Source: CAKSQF01 sp051867925 (lineage in GTDB: Bacteria > Bacillota > Clostridia > Oscillospirales > CAG-272). Taken from it: a DNA stretch of 7,369 nt. Position 1 is the stretch's first letter. Each line of letters opens with the position of its first letter. The position numbers were made by a program, and so were the translations under genes. The stretch is from assembly GCA_051867925.1 (NCBI GenBank), contig JBJDZI010000106.1, positions 1 to 7,369 of the forward strand, written 5' to 3'. A model generated the notes under the pieces. It ran no database searches, was not told the DNA's origin, and was given only the letters and a program-made list of their open reading frames with translations. Below, one piece after another: positions 1 to 5,800 of this stretch.

Positions 1-24
1 CCACCCACTTCCTTGGCTGGCGGC
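1..24 (-). repeat. Inverted copy of the dispersed GCCAAGGAAG repeat
   Basis: Read on the minus strand, positions 18 down to 4 spell AGCCAAGGAAGTGGG, identical over 15 nt to the first unit of the tandem array at 1681-1695. It is preceded by GCCGCC, where the array has CCGCCG. This copy may continue off the left edge. No gene is evident in bases 1-51: one frame stays open to 125 but has no recognisable product. Confidence 0.6.
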
Positions 25-51
25 ACTCTAAATTCGTAGTTTATCGACAGT

Positions 52-90
52 CTGAGCCCGGCAAATTCTTGCCGGGCGCAGTTTTTTGTT
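52..90 (+). terminator. Rho-independent terminator of an upstream plus-strand gene
   Basis: A 13-position stem (52-64 with 69-81, one A-G mismatch) closes on an ATTC tetraloop and is followed at once by six T residues and GTTT (82-90). The stem is GC-rich and the T tract lies only on the plus strand, so it terminates rightward transcription from a gene that ends left of the window. Confidence 0.8.
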
Positions 91-101
91 TGGGATTTGA
101 A

Positions 102-120
102 GAGCCAAGGAGGAGGGAGA
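102..120 (+). repeat. Single copy of the dispersed GAGCCAAGGA repeat
   Basis: GAGCCAAGGAGGAGGGAGA matches the second unit of the tandem array (from 1726) at 17 of 19 positions. A more degenerate copy may lie at about 134-152, but that one is weak. Confidence 0.5.
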
Positions 121-170
121 TTTGATCAAACTTCGCCGGAGCCACGGAATGGATTTAGAACTGTCAAAGC

Positions 171-207
171 CAAATCAAAACAAATCAGGCGGCAAGAATT
201 TGCCGCC
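171..207 (-). terminator. Probable fucO terminator hairpin
   Basis: Positions 188-195 and 200-207 form an 8-bp stem (GGCGGCAA/TTGCCGCC) around a 4-nt loop. On the minus strand it is followed by a T-rich but interrupted tract (187 down to 171). Its central 16 nt are identical, in reverse orientation, to the core of the strong plus-strand terminator at 59-74. It lies 113 nt past the fucO stop codon. The broken T tract lowers certainty. Confidence 0.5.
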
Positions 208-228
208 CTTTACAAAAGTTCTGGAGGT

Positions 229-259
229 GCAGGAACCCTTTTTGAAAAAGGGTTCCTGC
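229..259. repeat. Perfect 31-nt palindrome
   Basis: Arms 229-243 and 245-259 are exact reverse complements (15 of 15) around a single G. Any transcript would fold into a strong hairpin with a GC-rich outer stem and a U/A-rich tip. The T and A runs are in the middle, not at the ends, so this is not a standard terminator. Its outer arm GCAGGAACC also opens each unit of the 46-bp tandem array at 1668. It may be a palindromic dispersed element. Confidence 0.7.
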
Positions 260-320
260 CGGGGGTGGGAGCAGGGCTACACCCAGCTCCGGGGCAACGC
301 CCTAATTCAGATCAATTCCC

Positions 321-1463
321 TTACATCAACTTGCGGATCAGCGCTTTGATGTCTTCGACAGAGGCTTCTTTGGGGTTGCCGGGCGCACAGGCATCGGCAA
401 AGGCGGACTCGGCAAGGAATTGCAGATCCTCTTCCTTCAGCGCTTCCAGTCTCGTGGGAATGCCAACGTCTACGCTGAGCTTTCGGACGGCATCCACAGC
501 CGCTTTGCGGTAGGTTGCCTGATCCATGCCCGTGGTGTCCACGCCCATCGCCTCGGCAACGTCTTTCAGCTTTTCGCCGGTGCAATCGGCGTTGTACTCC
601 ATCACGATGGGGAGCATCATGGCACAAGCCACACCGTGGGGGGTGTCGTAAACCGCGCCCAGCGTATGGGCTACCGAGTGCGCAATGCCAAGACCTACGT
701 TAGAGAATGCCATGCCGGTGACGAACTGTCCCAGCGCCATTCCTTCTCTGCCGTCGGGATCGTTGTTCACCGCGCCCCGCAGACTCTTGGCGATCAGACG
801 GATGGCTTCCAGATTCAGACAATCGGGCAGCGCCCATGCCGCCTTGGTGGTGTAGCCCTCGATGGCGTGGGTCAGCGCATCCATGCCCGTTGCAGCGGTC
901 AGCCCCTTGGGCATGGTGGACATCATATCGGGGTCAACGATGGCAATGTCGGGGATGTCGTTCACGTCCACGCAAACGAATTTACGCTTGCGTTCCACGT
1001 CGGTGATGACGTAGTTGATGGTAGCCTCAGCCGCAGTACCTGCGGTGGTGGGAACCGCAATGGTAAAGACGGTGCGGTTCTTGGTGGGGGCTACGCCCTC
1101 CAGGGAGCGCACGTCCGCAAATTCGGGGTTGGTGATGATAATGCCGATGGCCTTGCCGGTGTCCATAGAGGAGCCGCCGCCGATGGTGATCATGTAATCT
1201 GCGCCAGAAGCCTTGTAAGCGGCAACGCCCGACTGCACATTCTCTATGGTAGGATTGGGCTTGATGTCTGAATAGATCTCGTAAGCCATGCCTGCGGCAT
1301 CCAGCAGGTCTGTGACCTTTTTGGTGACACCGAACTTCACCAGATCGGGGTCGGATGCCACAAATGCCTTTTGAAAGCCCTTGGCAGCGATGATGCCGGG
1401 GATCTCCTGAATGGCACCCTTGCCGTGATAAGATACTGCGTTAGATACAAACCGATTTGCCAT
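321..1463 (-). CDS. fucO: Lactaldehyde reductase (L-1,2-propanediol oxidoreductase), iron-dependent group III ADH
   Basis: 380 residues, against 383 for E. coli FucO, which it resembles almost without gaps. The shared stretches include NPEFADVRSLEG, MDALTHAIEGY and FSNVGLG. The family reduces L-lactaldehyde from fucose or rhamnose breakdown to 1,2-propanediol with NADH, in the cytoplasm. The N-terminal dinucleotide domain has Asp38, at the position linked to NAD preference, and GGGSSMD at 95-101. The expected iron ligands are all present: Asp195, His199, His262, His276; His266 matches the conserved active-site His. The ATG at 1463 is chosen because TCCTCC at 1471-1476 (GGAGGA on the coding strand) sits 7 nt before it and FucO also begins MANR. 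A longer reading from 1565 would start inside the -35 box. It has its own promoter and no partner gene within 300 bp. Closely related group III alcohol dehydrogenases remain possible, but the FucO match is strong. Confidence 0.93.
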   Translation of the reverse strand: MANRFVSNAVSYHGKGAIQEIPGIIAAKGFQKAFVASDPDLVKFGVTKKVTDLLDAAGMAYEIYSDIKPNPTIENVQSGVAAYKASGADYMITIGGGSSMDTGKAIGIIITNPEFADVRSLEGVAPTKNRTVFTIAVPTTAGTAAEATINYVITDVERKRKFVCVDVNDIPDIAIVDPDMMSTMPKGLTAATGMDALTHAIEGYTTKAAWALPDCLNLEAIRLIAKSLRGAVNNDPDGREGMALGQFVTGMAFSNVGLGIAHSVAHTLGAVYDTPHGVACAMMLPIVMEYNADCTGEKLKDVAEAMGVDTTGMDQATYRKAAVDAVRKLSVDVGIPTRLEALKEEDLQFLAESAFADACAPGNPKEASVEDIKALIRKLM

Positions 1464-1470
1464 AATCAAT

Positions 1471-1476
1471 TCCTCC
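1471..1476 (-). promoter_or_regulatory. fucO ribosome binding site
   Basis: GGAGGA on the minus strand, 7 nt before the ATG at 1463. It decides between this start and upstream in-frame ATG codons that lack such a site. Confidence 0.85.
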
Positions 1477-1536
1477 GAAAAATAAAAATTTGGAAACAGG
1501 CTCGCCCTTGCCCGGGACAAGACGCCTCTTTTCTTC

Positions 1537-1565
1537 ATTATACACCATTTACAAAAAGAATGCAA
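1537..1565 (-). promoter_or_regulatory. fucO sigma-A promoter
   Basis: On the minus strand TTGCAT (1565-1560), a 17-nt spacer, then a perfect TATAAT (1542-1537). Transcription should start near 1530, giving a leader of about 67 nt. Directly upstream of the -35 is an AT-rich near-palindrome, AAATTTGAAATTT (1570-1582), that could act as an UP element or a binding site. Confidence 0.85.
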
Positions 1566-1592
1566 TAGGAAATTTGAAATTTGTGAAAATTA

Positions 1593-1610
1593 CAGAAAGA
1601 GAAATACAGA
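1593..1610 (+). promoter_or_regulatory. Candidate operator motif, copy 1 (upstream of fucO)
   Basis: CAGAAAGAGAAATACAGA matches the motif at 2729-2746 at 16 of 18 positions. Each copy contains CAGA, 10 nt, CAGA. It lies 27 bp upstream of the fucO -35, in reverse orientation relative to fucO. A site for the adjacent AraC-family regulator is an inference. Confidence 0.4.
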
Positions 1611-1622
1611 GCCATTTGCCTT

Positions 1623-1663
1623 GGAATGGCTCAGAACCGCCGCCCCTTTCGCTGGCTCATTCC
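1623..1663. other. Imperfect inverted repeat
   Basis: GGAATGGCTCAG (1623-1634) faces CTGGCTCATTCC (1652-1663); nine of twelve positions pair. It has no following T run on either strand. It might be an end of the repeat element to its right or help end araC transcription, but neither can be shown. Confidence 0.25.
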
Positions 1664-1667
1664 ATCG

Positions 1668-1798
1668 GCAGGAACCGCCGAGCCAAGGAAGTGGGAGAGG
1701 AGTCTGAGAAAACGCAGGAACCGCCGAGCCAAGGAAGAGGGTGAGGAGTCTGAGAAAACGCAGGAACCGCCGAGCCAAGGAAGAGGGTGAGGAGTCTG
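1668..1798 (+). repeat. 46-bp tandem repeat, about 2.85 copies
   Basis: Units start at 1668, 1714 and 1760, each with GCAGGAACCGCCGAGCCAAG. Units 1 and 2 differ at two bases; units 2 and 3 are identical until the third breaks off after 39 bp at 1798. There are no unique spacers, so it is not a CRISPR array, and 46 is not a multiple of three, so it does not encode a periodic peptide. It ends 13 bp from the stop of the AraC-type gene and lies in its 3' region. Related single copies occur at 1-24 (inverted) and 102-120. Confidence 0.9.
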
Positions 1799-1811
1799 CC
1801 CCGCCCCCATC

Positions 1812-2651
1812 TCAGAGAATGTACGGCTCGCCCATGGAAGCGGCGACCTGCCGATCGGAGGGCGCTGTGCCGAACACCTTTTGGTAGTCCCGCCAGAAGG
1901 TGGAGTAATACTTGAACCCGCAGGCGGCGGCAACGGCGGTGGGATGATCTCCCCGCGCCAGCATCCGTCGGGCGGCAATGAGTCGTTTGAGCGTAATGTA
2001 TTCCCCGATGGTTTTCCCCGTGGTTTCCCGAAACAGACGGCTGATGTAGCTTTTGCTGACGAAGCATCCTCTGGCGATCTCGTCCAGCGACAGATCCTGG
2101 TAGAGATGGTCGTGGATGTACTTGATCGCAAGACGCACCGACATATTGAGGATTGCTTTGTCCTGATAGGGCAGACCTTCGGCGGTATAGGCGCAGGCGA
2201 TCTCTGACAGAGTGGGGAACAGGTAGGAAAGGATGCGCACGCGCAGTTCCTCCTTCTTCACGTCGGGCGGGATGCGGCAAATCTTGTCCAGATTGTCGGT
2301 GATCTGCCCGCCGCTGTACAGAATGTTGTCCTTTCCGAAGGGCTCGAACAGAATGCCCGAACGGTCAACCGTTTCAAACAGTCTGCGGTCAAAGTTGAAC
2401 GCCATTCGCTCGTAAGGGTAGGCGGGATCGATTTCCAGCCGGTGGGTCTCACCCCGCTTGACGATGAACACCGATCCGCCCACCAGATTGTAGATTCGCC
2501 CTTCACTGATGAACCGCCCTTTGCCGCATTTGACGTAGAGCAGTTCGTCTCTGTCGTGGAAATGCGTCCAAAAGTCGGTAGGATCGGGGGCATAGTCGAA
2601 GGAATAGTGCATATACAGCCCATCCTTGTCGTAATGTGTCAAAACACTCAT
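1812..2651 (-). CDS. AraC-family transcriptional regulator
   Basis: 279 residues, a usual length for the family. The N-terminal half (about 8-100) has a cupin-type sensing fold pattern: HFHDRDELLYV at 30-40, GRFISEGRIYNLVGGSVFIVKRGETHRL around 45-72. The C-terminal part (about 172-270) holds two helix-turn-helix units: LSLDEIARGCFVSKSYISRLF (about 187-207) and AVAAACGFKYYSTFWRDYQKVFG (about 239-261), the latter matching the AraC signature, then a short tail. It should be a cytoplasmic, sugar-responsive activator or repressor; the ligand cannot be read from sequence. The start is fixed by AAGGAGG 6 nt upstream. It is divergent from the glycosidase lipoprotein with 177 bp between start codons and lies upstream of fucO on the same strand, so it probably controls one or both. 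Confidence 0.93.
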   Translation of the reverse strand: MSVLTHYDKDGLYMHYSFDYAPDPTDFWTHFHDRDELLYVKCGKGRFISEGRIYNLVGGSVFIVKRGETHRLEIDPAYPYERMAFNFDRRLFETVDRSGILFEPFGKDNILYSGGQITDNLDKICRIPPDVKKEELRVRILSYLFPTLSEIACAYTAEGLPYQDKAILNMSVRLAIKYIHDHLYQDLSLDEIARGCFVSKSYISRLFRETTGKTIGEYITLKRLIAARRMLARGDHPTAVAAACGFKYYSTFWRDYQKVFGTAPSDRQVAASMGEPYIL

Positions 2652-2657
2652 GGTAAA

Positions 2658-2664
2658 CCTCCTT
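2658..2664 (-). promoter_or_regulatory. Ribosome binding site of the AraC-family gene
   Basis: AAGGAGG on the minus strand, 6 nt before the ATG at 2651; a near-perfect Shine-Dalgarno. Confidence 0.85.
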
Positions 2665-2698
2665 GTTTTTTTCTATTATAAACAATGAATATTAACAT

Positions 2699-2727
2699 AT
2701 TATTAATAAATAGTAGAAGATTTGCAA
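2699..2727 (-). promoter_or_regulatory. Candidate promoter of the AraC-family gene
   Basis: TTGCAA (2727-2722), a 17-nt spacer and AATAAT (2704-2699) on the minus strand. An alternative is the perfect TATAAT at 2680-2675, which has no good -35 and would leave a leader of under 20 nt. The whole stretch 2665-2725 is AT-rich and carries a small inverted repeat, TATTAA/TTAATA (2690-2695, 2703-2708), that may be no more than base composition. Confidence 0.45.
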
Positions 2728-2728
2728 T

Positions 2729-2746
2729 CAGAAAGAGAATCACAGA
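2729..2746 (+). promoter_or_regulatory. Candidate operator motif, copy 2 (upstream of the lipoprotein)
   Basis: CAGAAAGAGAATCACAGA matches 1593-1610 at 16 of 18 positions and ends 2 bp before the lipoprotein -35. That is the usual place for an AraC-type activator to touch RNA polymerase. It also abuts the candidate -35 of the divergent AraC-family gene, so one bound protein could control both directions. Confidence 0.45.
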
Positions 2747-2748
2747 AA

Positions 2749-2777
2749 TTGCCAAAACGATAAGAGTGTGGTATGCT
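2749..2777 (+). promoter_or_regulatory. Promoter of the glycosidase lipoprotein
   Basis: TTGCCA (2749-2754), 17-nt spacer, TATGCT (2772-2777) with an extended -10 TG at 2769-2770. Transcription would begin near 2784. The leader then contains a small GCGGC/GCCGC hairpin (2789-2803) just before the ribosome binding site. Confidence 0.7.
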
Positions 2778-2814
2778 GAAGGTAATAAGCGGCTGACTGC
2801 CGCAGATCGCTTGG

Positions 2815-2820
2815 AAGGAG
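2815..2820 (+). promoter_or_regulatory. Ribosome binding site fixing the lipoprotein start
   Basis: AAGGAG, 8 nt before the ATG at 2829. The same frame is open back to an ATG at 2685, but that one has no Shine-Dalgarno and would precede the promoter. Confidence 0.85.
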
Positions 2821-2828
2821 CATTTACG

Positions 2829-5800
2829 ATGAACAAACGACACAGATTCATTGCGATGGGAATGGCATTTCTCTTTGCCGCTCTGCCGCTGATGAACGCC
2901 TGCAAAACCGCAGGCGGGGAGGGTGACGGGACTACTACCGTCACCGCAACCGAAAAGCCCTCCCCCGATCACGACCCGCTTCCTGCGGACGGACAGACCT
3001 TTTCCATGGAAAACGACGCCCTTTCCATGACGGTAGCCTACAAGGACGGCTCCGTGTCCCTTGTTTCGCTGTACAACAAGGCGGCAGGGCGGGAGTATCT
3101 GGAAAATGGTGCGGGAACGCTGTTTTCCTACACCTTCGGGGTATATCAAAGCGGCGACGCCGTGGATCCCGTGACCGTTCGTTCGGACAGCGGAAACTGG
3201 GAGTTTATCTCCTCAGAAGAACGGGACATCGTGATGAACCGCACCGTCACCCGGCAGGTCAAGGTGGGCAGAACCACCGAGATCGTCCTTGGCGACCGCT
3301 CGGCAGGACTGCAGGTCACGATGCTGTTTGAGGTGTACGAGGGTGTGGCGGGAATGCGCTATCAAACCCTGCTGAAAAACCTCAGCGACCGCAAGATCGT
3401 CATCACCGAAAGCGACGTGATCTCGCTTCCTCTGCCCGACGAGAGCCATCGGCTCCACTATGTCAGCGCGGCGGCGGACTCTCGCAATTCCAACACCGCC
3501 ACCAACTCCTCCTGGAAGTCCACCTCGGGCAAACTGAAGCCCAATACGGGCAGAAACGCCCTGTGCGTTTACGATACGGGCGACGGCTGGTGGCTGATGC
3601 CCGAGACCAACTGGCGCACCCAGATCGGTCCCGACCGATACGGCGACACGCCCTCCGTGACTTCTGCCACCTATGAGTTTGCCACTACCTCCTGCTGGAT
3701 CTCAGATCAGGCGGTGAAGGTAACCACCAATCCCGACTCGCTGATGCTGACCCTAAAGCCCGACGAGGAGTTTGAGTACATCGGCGTGAACTTCACCGTT
3801 TTCAAGGGGGACGTCATCGACGGCAAGATGGCGGCGGAGGAGCATTTCTACAAACGCTTCCAATATCACGACACCTCCACCATCATCAACACCAACGACT
3901 GGTACTATTGGGACAAACGGACCACCGAATATTTTGAAACAGTGGTGATTCCTGCGGCAAAGGCGGCGGGCATCGACATGGTGATGCTGGACGATCTGTG
4001 GAACACCGACCGGGACTCCATCACCGCCATCTCCGCGCTGGGTTCGCTGGAGGAGTTCAGCGAAATGGTGAAGGATGAGGGCTTCCTCCTGGGGCTTTGG
4101 TACTCCATGTCGGGTGGCTACCACAATGGCGGCCGCGACCTTGCCGATCCCGTATCGCTGGCGGAAAAGATTGCGCTGGTAGAGACGTTGATCACCGAGT
4201 ACGGAATGAACCACATGATGGTGGATCTGACCGAGTATTGGCAGAACACCGAGGAGACCGATTACAGCTCGCCCTGCGACAACGTCTACCGCAAGAATGT
4301 GATGGTGCAGAATGCGCTGAATATGCTCATTGAAAAATATCCCGATTTTTACGTCAAGCCCACCAATGAGGTGGACGTATATCCCACCCAAGGCAATCGT
4401 TGTAACGGTCTGCTTCACGTCATGAACAACGGCTGGGTGGTAGGTAACGGCGGTCTGGGCAACGGAATGTACGGGCATTCCAATCTGTTCGGCTATCTGC
4501 CTCTGTCCGCCACCTACGGTGACGGCAAGGTGGACGGCGACATTGCCGAATACTACTATTATCTCTTCTGCAGAAACGTCAAACTGCCTCACGCTCCCGA
4601 CAGCGATGCATGGACCGAGGACGGCATCGCGCTGATGGCGATGTTCAACGCTTGGCGAAGTGGAGAGCGGATCAAGGCACTGACCGATCTGGTGAAACGC
4701 CCCTCGTATTTAGGCGAAAACTGGGACAGCGCAGATCAGGGCAAATGGATCGAGTCGGGTGCGGCAGTCGGTCCCTACGCCTGGACCTATGTCAATGCAG
4801 ACAAGACCGAAGCCCTGCTGATCGCCACCACAGGGGGCAACGAGCGGCAAAACTTCGTTGCAGACCTGCGCTGGCTGGATGCTGATCGGATCTATCTGGC
4901 TGCGGACGTTTCGCTGAACGAAGCGGGCTACTTCGATTACGCCTTCAGAGGCGCATACACCGGCAAAGAACTGGTGGAAAACGGTTTTGCGGTCTCGTTG
5001 AAGGACGAGAGAGCAGGCGGAAAGGCATTCCTGTTTACCGCCGTGGAAAGCGACGCGCTGTCGGTGATTTTCGCTGACGAAGATGCGAAGACCGTTTCGC
5101 TGACCGCAGAGGGCAATCGCTACGCTCTCGCCGTCACAGGGCAGGCGGGGACGGTGGCGACCGTCATTCTGGGCGAGTCCCAAAACGGAAAGGGCATCGT
5201 GCTGTCCATCCTCATCGGGGCAGACGGCAAGAGCGAGGCGGTATTTTCCGCCGACGATCTGATTCCCGCAGGCAAGAACGGTTTTGAGATTGCTCCCGCC
5301 GAAGGGGAAGCCCTTTCGGGCAAATTGGAATTTGAGACCCTCTACGCCGACGGCAAACTGACTTACAGCGGCGGCGAAGTGCAGATGGACGGCAAGCCCG
5401 ACGACGGAAACGCATCGGGTGCCAGCGGCGGCGACTACCGCAAGATGCTCTTCCCGGCGGGTGCCGGCTCTTACGTCACCATCCCGGTCACTGTCCCCGA
5501 AGCAGGGAAGTATCGGATTACGGTGATGCTGAAATCCAACGAAAATCAAGCCAAAGCCGCCATCGGGATGAACGGCAAAGTCCTCAGCGATGTGCTGGAG
5601 CTGTCCACCGGGGTGACGTTGAACAAGATGTATCCCCTCTCCTGCGAAATGGAACTGCAGGCGGGCACCAACGAGATCAACGTCTTCGCCGTGGAAAAGG
5701 GTGCTAAGAACAGTGCCTCCACGCTCTCTTTGCGGATCGACTGCATCGAGTACGCACCTGCGGATGCCGCCGCCGACTTCACCGAAGCGGAGAGCCATCC

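Noticed and set aside
3..125. Plus-strand open frame entering from the left edge
   Set aside because: It passes through the strong terminator and the dispersed repeats, so it is unlikely to be the end of a real gene.
97..513. Open frame across the 1-320 intergenic region and the fucO 3' end
   Set aside because: It runs through hairpins, a palindrome and the antisense of fucO, and gives no recognisable protein.
420..1271. A 283-codon open frame on the plus strand opposite fucO
   Set aside because: Same in-register antisense effect of GC-rich codon use; fucO on the other strand is a clear family match.
1464..1565. A 34-residue N-terminal extension of fucO
   Set aside because: The upstream ATG codon overlaps the -35 box and FucO homologues begin at MANR, where a good ribosome binding site lies.
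1668..1798. CRISPR array
   Set aside because: The units are contiguous tandem copies without unique spacers, and no cas gene is nearby.
2685..2828. A 48-residue N-terminal extension of the lipoprotein
   Set aside because: It would place a basic segment before the signal peptide, has no ribosome binding site and overlaps the promoter; the ATG at 2829 has AAGGAG at 8 nt.
3753..4592. A 279-codon minus-strand open frame opposite the glycosidase barrel
   Set aside because: Also in register with the sense codons; the sense strand carries the recognisable catalytic motifs.
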